Shown one piece after another: positions 1-11,689 of a stretch of 64,000 bases of DNA. The notes below the pieces were generated by a model. The model searched no databases. It was given only the letters and a program-made list of their open reading frames with translations, and was not told the origin of the DNA. The DNA is from Dama dama. Taxonomy: Eukaryota; Chordata; Mammalia; Artiodactyla; Cervidae. Position 1 is the stretch's first letter, and each line of letters opens with the position of its first letter. A program made the translations under genes and the position numbers. The stretch spans positions 67,177,001 through 67,241,000 of the forward strand of contig NC_083698.1 of NCBI RefSeq assembly GCF_033118175.1, read 5' to 3'.

Positions 1-189
1 TTTGACAAAATTGTTTTAAGATAAACATTAAGTACTTTTTATTATAGAAGTTATATATTTTTATTTTACACATTTAAGAACATTGAGAAAAGTACAAGAT
101 GTTTACCCTTCCTATTACCTTAGAGAGCTGCATTTGGAGGTTGTGTATTCTTTTCTTCTTCTTCATTCTCCCCCACCTTCTCTCATTTA

Positions 190-1075
190 CTCTTATATGT
201 ATGCATTTTATTTAGTCATTTATTCATTCATTCATCTATTTATTCAGCTGGTATTTATTGAACATCAACTCTGTGCCAGGCATTGTTGTAGGCACTGGGG
301 AAATAGCAGCAAGCAGCACAGTACCTCAAGGAGCATAAATTCTAAACAGAGAAATTCTGACAATAGATAAGCAAAAGGATGTAAAACAGGAAGGAAGCGG
401 GGCAGGGCACATCCTTTGAAAGAATAACATAGCCTGAGCATACAACATAAACTGATTAGAACCAAATGGGTCCAAGATGGTGGACAGGTCAACTTCCACC
501 AGACCTTGAGCCACAGTATACACTCATTGTAACACATCACCAAAATAAATGACAGTCTCTCAAATGCCATGAAAGTTCTAGGGCTGACCATCAGAGACCA
601 AAATGTGGCACAATTCCTGGAAATCTCAGTGGAGATTTGCCATTTTATGTAGAGTGGTCTGGAAAGACCTCTGATAACATGACACATTCAGTAGAGCTGT
701 GAAAGAGTAGAGAAGCAAGCTGAGAAGCAAACCCAGGGAAAGTGTTCTGGGCAGAGGGAAATCGAGTGCCAAAGGCCTGGGATGAAAGAATGCTTAGCAT
801 ATTTGAGGAACAGCTCATGACTGAAACAGAAGGAGTAAAGGGGAGAATAGCAGATGAAGTCATGGAGGGAGAGGGAGCCAGATCAGAATTGTTAGAGAAC
901 AAATTCTTGGAAGGACACATAGAGACCTGTTTAGGAGGCTACTTAAATATTCTGCTGAAGAGATGATGGTGGTCTGGACTGGTGGGGTTGTGGTGAAGTG
1001 GTGAGAGGCAGTCAGATCTGGATCCATTTCCAAAGCAGTGGGAAGGGATGTGTGAGGCAGGGGTCAGAAGATAAC
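190..1075 (-). mobile_element. L2 LINE fragment, antisense
   Basis: Read on the plus strand it opens with TTCATTCATTCAT-like repeats followed by the 'tatttattgaacatc...ctgtgccaggcattg' block, the reverse complement of an L2 3' end. From about 690 to 1070 come other recognisable antisense L2 pieces ('gggcagagggaa', 'gccaaaggcctggg', 'ttaggaggct'). The interior at about 470-690 does not look like L2 to me and may be a separate unidentified insertion. This is an ancient mammalian fossil with no coding capacity. Confidence 0.65.
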
Positions 1076-2120
1076 ACTTTTAATGGAGATTTTGGTCCAG
1101 AATGTATAATATTTGTTTATGTATATACTTACATATCTTTTTATATAGTTGAAAATAATTTTATATCCTGCTCTGTCCCACCACCATTTATTTATTCTAA
1201 AAGCAAAAAAAACTAAAGGATGCGAACAGCAGACATACTTCCTGTTTACTTTTTTTATCCTTATCTCCCCTTTTCTCTTTTTTCTTGTTGGACAAAGAAA
1301 ATATACATGAATTAAGCCATGCATTCTGGATTTTGCTTGTGAGGGGCCTCCGCTAGAGGCTGCACTTTATTTGAACTGTGTGGCCCATGGCCAAGGGAAA
1401 TAAAGTTTAATTAATGCTAATTTTTCTAACCCCTTTCTTTGCCTTTTCAGCAAAATAAAACTACCTTTGGGAGAACGGGCAAGAAAAAAAAAAAAGATAA
1501 AACAGATACCACACTACTAAATCTAGCCATTGATACAGCAAAAATATTTTGCTATGTGGCTGCATTTGGTCATAAACAATAAAATAATTCTTATCTTGCT
1601 CCTTCCCCTACCTACCTCTAAGTTTGAACAAGTCAGTTGATTTTCATTTATCTTTGTTTCCTTAGAAGATTTAGACAATCTGTGAGTTTGTTTGCATTGG
1701 GCTGTGATCTGAGTGTTGGTCTTGGTTGGCTGTTATTACAGCTAGACTGTAGGGTATGGAGAGAGTCAGCACAGTGGTCCACCTGCTGGGATGCTCATTA
1801 GGGTACATTTGTTGGCCTTTCCCATCTGTGAAATCACCTTAGACTAGCTGCTTAGGGCCCAGCTACTAGGAAGCAATCTTTGCCTATTTCCATAAGTAAC
1901 AGTTTTTCCTTAATTAAGTTGAGAAACAAGGCCTGTCCTTGTTGTTCTACAGTAAAGACCCTCAGTGGCTAGTATTTAAGGGGTTGCTTTCCTGCCTTTG
2001 GTCTACTTGCTGAACATTTTCAGGTTATGTTTATAAAGTAGTTAAAGTGTAGACTATGAAGTGGTCTCGAAGCTAGAGCATTCCCATGAGAAAATGGTAT
2101 AACATAAAGCCTTAGAGTCT
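1076..2120. other. no recognised feature
   Basis: AT-rich unique-looking sequence. I see no exon, RNA gene or identifiable repeat. A short A-run lies near 1485. A pyrimidine-rich tract ending in CAG near 1450 resembles a splice acceptor, but no supported reading frame follows it. Confidence 0.5.
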
Positions 2121-2124
2121 TATG

Positions 2125-2370
2125 GCTGGATAATTGTTTGAAAGAATCTAATCTGGTCCCATTCTCTCCCTCATTTCCCCATGCCCAGATCAAAAAACAA
2201 AGCAAACAAAACAAGCGAATGAACACAAACAAAATCCTCCACCACTATCCTCCGCTATTACCTCCATCCTATTTTTAAAATGAGGAAGCCCAGGCTTAGA
2301 GTGTGAGCGGTCACCCAACCTGAGAACTACAGAGCTAGTGTGAGCCAAGTGAGGCTTGGCTCAGGGGGTT
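2125..2370 (-). mobile_element. MIR-like SINE, antisense
   Basis: The pattern 'aaaatgaggaagcccaggcttagagtg...' followed by an 'acagagctagtg' block resembles an antisense MIR core. It is heavily diverged and interrupted by an A/C-rich stretch near 2195-2235. Confidence 0.4.
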
Positions 2371-2464
2371 AGTACCGAGGACCCGGTGGCTGCCATGAAA
2401 ACCCAAACACATTTGCTGTTTGGTTACTCTTTGGCCCTGGCTTTTGATAACATCACAAGTGAAG

Positions 2465-2560
2465 GCAGAGACACATCTCACCTGGACCACTGCAGTGGCC
2501 TCCAAAGTAAGATCCCTTTATAATCCTTTCTCTCCTCTAGTTCCTACTGGAAAGATCTGG
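2465..2560 (+). mobile_element. short L2-like fragment
   Basis: A 'ctcacctggaccactgcagtggcctcc' context, typical of sense L2, is followed by a pyrimidine-rich segment. It is too short to be certain. Confidence 0.35.
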
Positions 2561-2934
2561 GGCACTGAAGCTGAGGGAGGTTGGGGTAAAGGAGTGGAAG
2601 CTCAGAGCTGCACAGAGATGAGACCAAGAGTTGTGACATGGAGCTGCCTTCAGTGGAGAGCTGTATTTGTTTATGAGCTTTCTTTCTGCTGATGGTGGAA
2701 AACACTTGATCTTCAAACTTCAAGCTACATCATTTTCTTCTGATAACAATAATAGACTCTTCAGAAAAAATTACTTTCCTCCTCTCAAGGGCTTCCCCTA
2801 CCTTCTCCTGCACAAAGAGGCATCTTGGTTAGTTGCATGGAAAATCCATGTATCCTCTCGGCATTGGGATATTTATTCTCTAGGACTTTGCCGAATCTGT
2901 CACTGAGTGCCTGAGGTTGACGAATCTATCTGTG

Positions 2935-3228
2935 ACCAGGCATGTCACTTCTGGTGGTCCTCTCATCCTCCACAGGGTTGCTTGCGTGTCCTTATGACAT
3001 GGCAGATGACTTCCTGCAGTGAGTGATCCAAAAGGCCAAGGCAAAAACTCCAGTCCCTTTATAAGCTAGCTGTGGAAGCCATATGTCCCCACGTTTGCTG
3101 TATTCTGTTGGTCACACAATCAAACCTTGATGCATTGTGGGAGGGACCTATATAAAGGTGCAAATATGAGCAGACAGGGATCATTGGCATCCATCTTGGA
3201 GGCTAGTTTCCATAGCAACTGAGGTATG
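2935..3228. mobile_element. ancient interspersed repeat, possibly L1M 3' end
   Basis: The order of blocks (cacttctg, catggcagatgacttcc, gagtgatcca, gtattctgttggtcacac, gtgggaggga, gggatcattgg, catcttggaggct) is a familiar mammalian interspersed repeat. I cannot name the family securely; L1M-type 3' sequence is my best guess. Confidence 0.45.
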
Positions 3229-3737
3229 TGTGCTCTGGTGGGAACAGATGACCCAGCAGACAATTTAGAGAGCTCTATATACCATCACTAAATTCACTGC
3301 TCTGTCAGTGAAACTTTCAATAATATATACACTGTGGGAGGGACTTGAGATTAGGAGGAACTCAAATATTTCTCATGTAGAAATATTCTTACTCACAGCC
3401 TCTTCATGTTCCTTAGTCTTGGAATTATAAATAACGCCCCCTCTGTCATTTTGTTATGTCAGAGGTAAATATTTAGAAATCCATTCTCGGTGAGCACCTA
3501 AGAGGGTAATGTGTCTTAAGCGTCACTTAGTATTGTGCAACCATCCCAGCCAAGGCATCCTCTAGATAGTAACTTGTTATTTCTCTTAATTTATGGGTGG
3601 TTTGTCATTGAGACTTACTGGGAGAAGAAAAGGAGGACCCAGAGGGTCCATGAAGTCTTTCCACTAGTCTTTATTTTAGATAGACAGTCCTTCTCACTTT
3701 TGTTAACAAAATTCATGCAGTGCAGTATACATTTATG

Positions 3738-3920
3738 GAATCTCACCATGTTAGAACTGAAAGAGATTTCCGCAATCATGCATTCCAGCTCCATTCTTTC
3801 ACAGGGAAGGAAGCCAATGCCCTGATCAGTGAGGAGATTTGTCTATTATCAGACAGCTTATCAGAAGCAAACTGAGAACTAGAAGCCAAATTCTTAACCC
3901 CAGTCCATTGTGTTTCTTAC
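3738..3920 (-). mobile_element. MIR-like fragment, antisense
   Basis: 'ttagaactgaaagagat' is followed at the expected spacing by a degenerate 'cagggaaggaagccaatgc' block and 'cagaagcaaactgagaactagaagcc', like an antisense MIR-type element. Confidence 0.42.
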
Positions 3921-4124
3921 TACTTCAAGCTGTTTCTAAATCTTCATTTCAAAAAATTTTTGATGTAAAATATTCTGCCTTTATCACAAGCTTTCTGATG
4001 TAGATCATTCCTTTTTTTAAAAAAGGATGTCATTATTAATTCTTCTGGAGTCAGAGTCTATTTTGAGAATTCCATGTCAGTTATAGGCTCACTTCCAGAA
4101 ATATGCATTTACTCATAGACACAC

Positions 4125-4393
4125 CGGAGAAGGCAATGGCACTCCAGTACTCTTGCCTGGAAAATCCCATGGATGGAGGAGCCTGGTAGGCTGCAGTCCA
4201 TGGGGTAGCTAGGAGTTGGACACGACTGAGCGACTTCACTTTCACTTTTCACTTTCGTGCATTGGAGAAGGAAATGGCAACCCACTCCAATGTTCTTGCC
4301 TGGAGAATCCCAGGGACAGGGAAGCCTGGGCGGGGCTGCGATCTATGGGGTCACACAGAGCTGGACACGACTGAAGTGACTTAGCAGCAGCAG
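4125..4393 (+). mobile_element. BOV-A2 SINE (dimer of Bov-A units)
   Basis: Two successive units each open with 'ggagaaggcaatggc'-type sequence and carry 'cttgcctgg..aatccca', 'ggagcctgg' and 'ttggacacgactga' blocks. They are joined by a 'cacttttcactttc' linker and end in a short CAG repeat. This is the BOV-A2 structure, derived from the BovB 3' end and confined to ruminants. Perfect 11-bp target duplications CATAGACACAC flank it at 4114-4124 and 4394-4404, so both ends are defined. Confidence 0.94.
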
Positions 4394-4404
4394 CATAGAC
4401 ACAC

Positions 4405-5280
4405 AAGATTTGATGCACAAATTCAGGGAGTGCAGACCACCTGAAGGCCATCCTAGGGGAGTGAGCAAGTCAGGTCACAAAGCCCTGTTTAAAAGTTTAT
4501 TTATAAATGTTTCTTTAAAAATTAATGTGTTCTGCACTTCCAAAATTATACTGTAAAAATATTCTTGATGAGCTTTGTTTTCCCAGCATTTAAACAACAT
4601 TCTCATTTAGATTATGTTACCGTCTTTGGAAGCTGAATTGTCTTCTGGCTTCTCTACTTGCAATGATTTTTCCTCGAGCCCAAAATATTTCTTTAATGCA
4701 TCTTCCAAAGTATTCTCTTTTAGGTCTCTCCTTGTCTAGGGAGATTGCCTTTATCTCATTTAATTGAGAATATTTTTGTTTTATGGACTGTTTGATATTT
4801 GAAAGACTGTGAGGTTAAATCCACCACCTGTAGACCTTCCTCCACTGAGCATTAGGCATTATTTCATCACTACATGACAATTCCAATCAGAATTCAAAGC
4901 TTGCACTGACAGCTTGAGTCTGTGGGGTCATGTCTAAGTTTATCACCTAACAATCCAGGAATAGGTTTCTTTGGGTTGTTCATCTAAGTCATTCATTCTG
5001 CTGTCCAGCTAGATGAGTGTTTCATATCTTTCATATTTTCCTCCCTCCTCAAATTCCAGTGCCCCTTCCCTTATCCTCATCTCAGATGAAGACCCTATTT
5101 TCTATTTCACTAATAAATTGCAGCAACCTGAAGAGAACTCACAGGCTCCCATGGCCATATCCTCCCGTCTCTCTGCACCTATACTGTGGGTACCAGGTGT
5201 CTGCTGATTAGGATAAGTGAACTGTTCAAGGTCAGTCCCTGCTCGTGCATTAGGTGTTATTCCTTCTTTCCTACTCAAAG
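4405..5280. other. no recognised feature
   Basis: AT-rich sequence without an identifiable gene or repeat. The pyrimidine-rich part after 5000 may be the decayed upstream portion of the L2 that follows. Confidence 0.45.
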
Positions 5281-5284
5281 ACAT

Positions 5285-5570
5285 AGCTCCAGCAATCTCT
5301 TCTTCTTACTCAAACGTTACTCAAGTCCTTCTTTCTGTACTGAATTGCTCCAATCAGCATGCAACCCTACCATGATTTCTCCACTGTACAACAAAGCCAT
5401 GATCAGACTTCTCTACTCTCAGTTACACCAAAACTCCTTGAAAGACTTGTCTCTACCCTCAAGAGTGCATTTCCACTCCTCTCATTCTCTTCTAAATCCA
5501 CGGCAACCATGTTTTCACCCCCACCACTCTGTAGAAACAGCTCTGGTCAAGGTCACCAATGAACACCATG
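5285..5570 (+). mobile_element. L2 LINE fragment from the reverse transcriptase region
   Basis: Sense L2-like text: 'ccttgaaagacttgtctctacc', 'catttccactcctctcattctcttct', then 'ccaccactctgtagaaacagctctggtcaaggtcaccaatga'. In translation this gives a degenerate ...TALVKVTN... stretch, as in the L2 ORF2 reverse transcriptase. The overlapping open frame at 5186-5752 is a chance or fossil frame, not a host gene. Confidence 0.6.
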
Positions 5571-6950
5571 CTGGTTACCACAACTACTTACCCAGCCTTG
5601 CCTGTGCCACCTATTGTGTCTCTGAGACCTGTCCCCAAACTTCCTGTTTGTCAAATGCTCAGCCTATCACAAATGGAAGGAAGGTGACTTTACCCATGTG
5701 CTCCCCAATTTTGATAATGCTTCATATCCAGCCCCCCTTTTTTATACAATAAAAAAATTTTTTTTTCTTGTGAATTTGTTTTTATTTTTATTGGGCTCTA
5801 GGGGATGGGATGGGGAATACCTCTGTATATGCAATAAAAATTTATGAAACAATTAAGTCCATTCAATAGACTTGTATGGACTTTCATTTTACATAGCATG
5901 AAAATGACTTTCATTTATATGGAATGGAAAAATGGACTTTCATTTTACAATGAAAATATAAAATTTTCTAGTCTACACATACAAAGAGGTGCATTGGCAA
6001 CTATCCAATAACCCTGGACTGTTTGGGCAAAGAGATAAAATAACAGAGACATTCTGCTGCCCCTGGCCCCTAATCTCTTGGCCTCAGTTGGAGCTATTTG
6101 GGCTTGAAGGATGTGAGCAATAGTCTCAGTGTTTGCTTTCCCTTTTCCTGAGGAGAAGGGCCCAATGTCTAGAATGTCACATATCTTACTTCAAAGGAAA
6201 ATGCACAGCATGGAAATGGAGTTTTAGGAGCCAAGCAAGCTACACCATCTTAACAGACAGCAACCAAGATGGTCTCCATGGGCCCTGGAGTGGATGACCG
6301 TGCATCAGACTCCCATGGGGGGCTCAGACTTATGGACAAGACAGTGGTGGTGGACTCTGGCGGGTGGGGGAAAGCATTCCTAATAGAGCTACATTGGAAG
6401 GCACTGTGTTACAAGTTATTCGCAATTTATTGCAGTGGGATATATATGTCTTCCTCACCCACCAGGAGGAGAAAAAAAGGAACTCAATTCATCTTTTAAG
6501 AACTCAGACTATTTCTTCTTTGTCTCCTCATGGGGCATTCTCCATTCTATCTCCTTCCAGAATGAAAGGTTCATTTATTTTCCTAGATAAGGTCTGAATA
6601 AGGGCAAGATATAATTTAAATGCAGTCAAGGCTTAAGATAAATCAGTCATAAAGAGGCAATTATTTTATATTAAATCTGTGTCCTTTCTAAAAAGGAATT
6701 TGTATTTATCAATTAACTCATTTTCACCATTTAATTTTTCTAAAGGAGATCATGAACTTAAAAAAAAAATCATGATTTTTTTTTTCTATTTGTAGAAAGA
6801 TTTAGATCACTTGGGGATTCATATCATATTATAGTCATCTTTTTTCATCAACATTTTATAAATACTGAGAAGTACTGTAGATCTCATTTTTTAACTTAAA
6901 CATCTAAAACTCATGTTACATTTCTGTCATACTTTCCAGATTATTAGATT
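5571..6950. other. no recognised feature
   Basis: AT-rich. Contains an A/T homopolymer patch near 5748-5768, a local direct repetition of 'atggactttcattttaca'-like text at about 5870-5950, and A/T runs near 6760-6785. No gene or transposon family recognised. Confidence 0.5.
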
Positions 6951-6964
6951 AGTGTTAGGAATAC

Positions 6965-7130
6965 ACAACAGGCAACTGGGCATAGCAAAAAGTCCAATGT
7001 CATTTGCAACCGGACTTGAGTGTGAATTCCAAGCCTACACTGCAAGATCTGGGACTGGCTATTTAATCTTACAACATCTCAATATCCTCAACCAAAAATG
7101 GGGACACAAAGGACATGTAATTGTAGTGAA
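6965..7130 (+). mobile_element. MIR-like SINE
   Basis: A degenerate MIR core order is visible: 'tgtgaattccaagcct', 'gggactggctatttaatcttacaacatctc', 'aatggggacac'. Strongly diverged. Confidence 0.4.
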
Positions 7131-7434
7131 TATCCATTGTTTTTGCCTGTTTGTCATGCATTTTCTTTTCTTCTAAACCAGGTCATTTTTTTTTCCCTTA
7201 GGAACTGTCCTTCCTCAATTCTTGGCCCATAAAGTCCTGCTGGAGCCCACCTCCCTCTAGGTTTGGGGTTGAACACATGAACTTCCAGTCAGGCATCACA
7301 TTTCCTTGGCCAGAGTGACAGGGGATAGGTATTTGTTCAAGAAAGACGCTCCGTCAGCAAATCTACTGATGGTCAAATATAAGTCTAGACATTGAAGGTT
7401 CTGTGGTAACAGAATCCATTAGGAAAATGATACT

Positions 7435-7595
7435 GAACAAGACCCCTAATATGCCTGCTTGGACCCACAATCCAGCTGGGAAGACAGACTTTAAACAAAT
7501 AAAGATAGAGGACAAGACAGAGTCTGTGATAATTATGACTATGATAGAGCTGTGGAGGGGAAAGTCAGGGCTCGGGGAGCATGTTGGAAACTGGA
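7435..7595 (-). mobile_element. L2-like fragment, antisense
   Basis: 'agctgggaagacagactttaaacaaataaa' and 'gatagagctgtggagggg' follow the order seen in antisense L2 3' sequence. Confidence 0.4.
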
Positions 7596-7604
7596 GGGTT
7601 AAAA

Positions 7605-7765
7605 GTCACTTTCCTGAGACTGTCTTCAGTTCCTTTCCTCATCCATAGAATGAGATGGACACAACTGTCCTTCCTATTGCCCCCTACGGCGTTTCAGGAG
7701 GATAAAATGAGTAAGCAAATGTGAAAGAAAGTACCCCACACGTACAGGGACATTATTAGAAATAG
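7605..7765 (+). mobile_element. MIR SINE fragment
   Basis: 'cagttcctttcctcatccatagaatgagatgg' and 'tttcaggaggataaaatgag' correspond to the MIR core 'tttcctcatctgtaaaatggg' and its downstream 'aggattaaatgag' segment. Confidence 0.55.
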
Positions 7766-8409
7766 TCTATGGTGCAGTTCATGAAACAATGGTACCTAAT
7801 AAATTTAGGACTATGGAAAGAAGGAAAAGAGTGGGAAATGATATATTTATGGAAGAGTAAGTCAATTATTTGGAGGAAAATTCATTATATACTTGAATAG
7901 CTAGAAGGTTTAGAAACGTACCTTTCCTATTGTCGCTTTTGACTGGAGCTAATATTTGTTGAGATCTTTTCCAAATCTGTTAAGACCTTTTCTTCCCCCT
8001 CACTCCCCTCACATCTGAGTCCTGAGCAGAGAATATCTGTTTGCTTCTAATACCCAGCCAAGGTTGTGTTTTATTCTTTATTTCTCAACACTACCCAAAA
8101 TACCTCCAGACATGCATACTGAGAACCTTCTACTTGTCCAGCCCTATCCTAAGAGCTCTGTGCAATGTGACACAAGCCATCTCTGCATTTTTCTACTTCC
8201 CCCAACCCTACTTTATCTCCCCTTCCTCATTCTTGGGGGATGACCCCCAGCCACACACATACACAGTCCTGTTTTTCCTGAGAAGAACAGGGCTGCATGG
8301 ACAGTAGGGGTCCTTCCTTTTCAACTCTTGTGTCCTCTTCTACTGAACCTGCCTCAGAAGGGTCCTTTTTCCCTTCTAAGGCTAAACATAAGACTAACTC
8401 TGACCTATT
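7766..8409. other. no firmly recognised feature
   Basis: AT-rich then pyrimidine-rich DNA. A weak antisense MIR-like text at 8110-8215 is not strong enough to call separately. Confidence 0.4.
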
Positions 8410-8525
8410 CCTCTTTTTAAAATTTATTTTATATTAGATTACAATTGAGTGACAATGTTGTGTTAGTTTCAGGTATATAGCAAAATGATTTAGTTATGTA
8501 TATATGCGGATTTATTCTCCCGGCC
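8410..8525 (-). mobile_element. cetartiodactyl L1 3'-end fragment, antisense
   Basis: 'attacaattgagtgacaatgttgtgttagtttcaggtatatagcaaaatgatttagttatgtatatatg' is the standard antisense beginning of artiodactyl L1 3' sequence, here cut after about 115 bp. Confidence 0.6.
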
Positions 8526-9806
8526 CATTCCTTCTTCATTCCAGCCTTGGTTCTTCATTTATCCTACAAACTTTTCCTTTTGTCCATGCATAGCAGTCTC
8601 CTCTATTTTGGAAAGAGAATATCTCTTGACCCTACTCCATCTTCAAACTAGCATGCGCTTTCTCTCCTTCCCACTTTTACTATTTTGTGGGTGAGTTCTC
8701 CACACCTCCACCTCCTCACCACTGGCTTTTTCTGAATCTGATTCCTGTCTCTCCTGCTACTGAGATTACCCTCAAGAAAGGCTCTATGACTTTTAAACAA
8801 CAAACAAAGGTGTTTTCTCAGTCCCCTTCCTCTCTGACAAGAGCAAGAATATATGAAGAGGAACCAAAGAATCGGGCAATACAAAAAATCAGAAGGGGCC
8901 TGAAGAGGATTGGATCGAAGTGTGGGTTTATTCATGGCCCCATGTACCTCTCTTCCTCTCTTCCTTTGAGTGGTCATCAACAGTTGTGGCTGGGTGTGAT
9001 CCCAGGTTCTCCTTCTTCAGCCCTGGCCTTTCTTTAGTCACTTGGGACCATTAGAGCTCTGGTGGTACAATTTGTAATGTAGTTTGAGAATGGCATGAAC
9101 AATTTACATGGCTTTTAAATATTCTCTCTATTATGTCATCAAAACTCTGGGACTTAATTAGGGCATGCCACCCAAGGCTTGTGAGGCTCCTTGTCCATCC
9201 TCCAGAAGGTAAAGAGCTTTACTTAGAATGCATGGAAATAAATGTAGCCTGTCTGAACGGAGTAAGTGCTCAAAGCGCAGGAGCTGTTATGAGTATTAAT
9301 GAGCACATGGGTTCATGGAGAACAATCCCCCCATGGCCTTGACAACAATCTACCTGTTTTTTCCATTTTCTAGTAATCAGAAAAAAAGTTGGTTTACAGT
9401 AATGGTTGTCAAGAGAATACAATAAAAGAGCAAATTCCTCTCTTTTCTCATATGCCAGAAATGAGAACCACCTTGTCCTTGCCTGGCCTCTGTGGGGCTG
9501 TTATGTGGTCCATTTCCTTTTCTCAACCATCATATTAACAGTGTGAGGAGACTGACCATGCTGCCTGCCATGTCCTCCCCCTTCACATTGGCCTAAACCA
9601 CTGAATCAACCATTTCCTAGGTCAACTACTTGATCATCATTGACTTGATCTGAGCCTCAAAATGTGTCCTTTGTAAACTGTGTGGACTGAAACTACTGTA
9701 TATAAAGAAACACAGGAAGATTTTAACATTGTTTTAATGTTTCCATTCTGAATAAACCACTTAAACTTTGTACATCTCAGTGTAGTTAGAGAATATCTCT
9801 GTCTAG
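8526..9806. other. no firmly recognised feature
   Basis: Pyrimidine-rich DNA at 8530-8800 could be decayed sense L2; the rest is unassigned. The 116-codon open frame at 8687-9037 lacks any recognisable domain. Confidence 0.4.
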
Positions 9807-9814
9807 ATACAAAA

Positions 9815-10007
9815 AAGACCCTGTGCTGGGAAAGATTGAGGGCAAGAGGAGAAGGGGATGACAGAGGATAAGATGGTTGGATAGCATCACCGACTTGATG
9901 GACATGTGTTTGGGTAAACTCTGGGAGTTGGTGATGGACAGGGAGGCCTGGCATGCTGTGGTCCATGGGTTACAAAGAGTCGGACACGACTGAGTAACTG
10001 AACTGAA
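9815..10007 (+). mobile_element. BovB LINE, 5'-truncated 3' tail
   Basis: Begins inside 'gaccctgtgctgggaaagattg' and runs through 'gagaaggggatgacagagga', 'ggttggatagcatcaccgac' and 'gagttggtgatggacaggga' to 'cggacacgactgagtaactgaactga', the BovB 3' terminus. Eight-bp ATACAAAA copies at 9807-9814 and 10008-10015 are the likely target duplications. Confidence 0.92.
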
Positions 10008-10288
10008 ATACAAAATGTCTTAATTTTTCTTTTGATCAATTCAGGATTCCAATTCAATTTCTTATCAGCTAGAGAAATCCCTAAGGTCTCAGAACTAGGA
10101 ATAGGTGTGCTTCCAAACAAGATTGTTCTTTTTATCCTTTGGTACTAAGCAGCATGGAGTGGCCCATAGTTCCCTCTTTGCAATGGCCACAAGGAAGCTC
10201 AAGCTCACATTTGCAGCCTGATGTTGGTAAAGGCAATGATCTACATACACTAGCAAAATGTAAGGTCTATATTTTATATCTAAACTTA

Positions 10289-10480
10289 AATGGTAAAGAA
10301 CCCACCTGCAATGTGGGAGACCTGGGTTCAATCCCTGGGTTGGAAAGATCCCCTAGAGGAGAACATGGCAACCCACTCCAGCATTCTTGCCTTGAGAATC
10401 CCCATGGAGAGAGGAACCTGGAGGCCAACAGTCCATGGGATCGCAAAGAGTCAGACACGACAGTGACTAAGCACACACAC
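10289..10480 (+). mobile_element. Bov-tA SINE, head truncated
   Basis: tRNA-derived head starting within box A ('atggtaaagaacccacctgc'), box B-like 'gggttcaatccc', then the BovB-derived body ('acccactccagcattcttgcc', 'agagtcagacacgac'). The first bases of the tRNA part are missing and no target duplication is obvious. A TG/AC-rich end follows. Confidence 0.9.
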
Positions 10481-10634
10481 TCTCTTGGTTTTGCTTCATT
10501 TCTTCCCCACTTTTATCCGAATCCCCAACCTTTTCCTCACTTTTCAGATTTTGTTTTTATTTTTATATCACTGGCAAACATAAGTCATACCAAAATAAAA
10601 TGCAAACTCTTAGTACAGCCGAAAAAGCAATCCC

Positions 10635-10960
10635 ATCTCATGTTGCCCCGATCACCCTTCTAAATGCATCCCCCATCACTTTTTCCCTTGTTCACCCTGA
10701 CCGCTGCTGCTCCTTACACTCTCCACGCACTTTTCTATCTCAGAGCTTTTGCACTTGCTATTCCCTGTCCCTGCCATGCTCCTCCCTATTGAGGCTCACC
10801 ACTCCCTTCATTCAGGCCCCTGCTCCAAAGCCACCTCTTCAGATGGGCTGCTTCTGCCCTCCATGTCTAAAGCAGCATCCCCTTATCCCTTTGGCCTCGT
10901 ACTCTGCTTTTCTTATATTAGAAACTTTATCATGACCTCACATTACAGAATATCTTATAT
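10635..10960 (+). mobile_element. L2 LINE 3' region, first part
   Basis: Sense L2 3' landmarks in order: 'agagcttttgcacttgctattccctg', 'catgctcctcc', 'ggctcaccactcccttcattcaggcccctgctccaaagccacctctt'. The element is interrupted by a MIR and resumes after it. Confidence 0.65.
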
Positions 10961-10961
10961 G

Positions 10962-11165
10962 AGGCAGACTAGAGGAGCAGCTATGAGCACAGACTGGGGA
11001 ACCAAACTGCGTTTATATTCTAGCTTTACTGCTTACCAGTTGTGCGGCCTTGGACAAGTGATTTCACCCCTCAGTGCTTCAGTCTCTTCCTCTGTAAATA
11101 AAAAACATACAAAAATAGCACCTAGAACATGGTAAATGCTAAGCATCTCATTTGTAAATAAATTA
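10962..11165 (+). mobile_element. MIR SINE inserted in an L2
   Basis: Good MIR core: 'tagctttactgcttaccagttgtgcggccttggacaagtgatttcacccctcagtgcttcagtctcttcctctgtaaa', followed by the 3' portion with 'cacctagaacatggtaaatgct'. It separates two collinear L2 segments. Confidence 0.75.
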
Positions 11166-11290
11166 AATAAGTACTATTTTTTGTTTAACCACCACTTGAT
11201 CTGTCTTATGTATCACTATATTTTTAGCTTGAAGAACAGTGCCCAGTATATGGTTGTATCTAAATATTTGTTGAATCAATTCTCTTCAGG
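11166..11290 (+). mobile_element. L2 LINE 3' terminus, second part
   Basis: Continuation of the L2 seen before the MIR: 'ttgaagaacagtgcccagtatatggttgtatctaaatatttgttgaatcaatt' is the L2 3' end. Confidence 0.6.
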
Positions 11291-11334
11291 AATGAAGCAA
11301 GGACATTAAAAGTTAAGTAAACGTATTTTCAACC

Positions 11335-11480
11335 TGAAGTTAAAAAGAATACTGGGCTGAGATTTGAAAGACAGAGATTTCAGTTCTTGCTTTGTCACTT
11401 ACGAGTTAGTTGATTTTAGGCAAATTAGTTAAAATTTGCCCAAGTCAACTACAAAACTAGAACGAGACATCTCAACTCTG
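11335..11480 (+). mobile_element. MIR SINE fragment
   Basis: 'gagatttcagttcttgctttgtcacttacgagttagttgattttaggcaaattagtt' matches the central MIR core; the 3' half is degraded. Confidence 0.55.
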
Positions 11481-11689
11481 CTCCAGAGGCATCGGGAAAG
11501 TAAATTAAATCTTTTACAAACCTGCATTTGCTCCATAAATAGAGGCGATATTGTTCCCCAAGGAGAAAATGAAGCTGTGTTTATTAAGCGCTCCTATGCT
11601 GTAGGCTTTGAATTAAAAGCCCTGGGAATGTGGAGGCTAAAGGCTTGCCTCACCTTGGGAATGCAGGGACTAAAGACTTTTTTGGTCAG

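Noticed and set aside
1437..1452. Pyrimidine tract ending CAG, splice acceptor-like
   Set aside because: No open coding frame of meaningful length or matching donor follows.
5186..5752. 188-codon open frame
   Set aside because: Overlaps sense L2 reverse transcriptase sequence and continues into AT-rich tail; a transposon fossil frame.
10139..10663. 174-codon open frame
   Set aside because: Runs through a Bov-tA SINE and its flanks; peptides of this kind recur wherever Bov-tA is translated.
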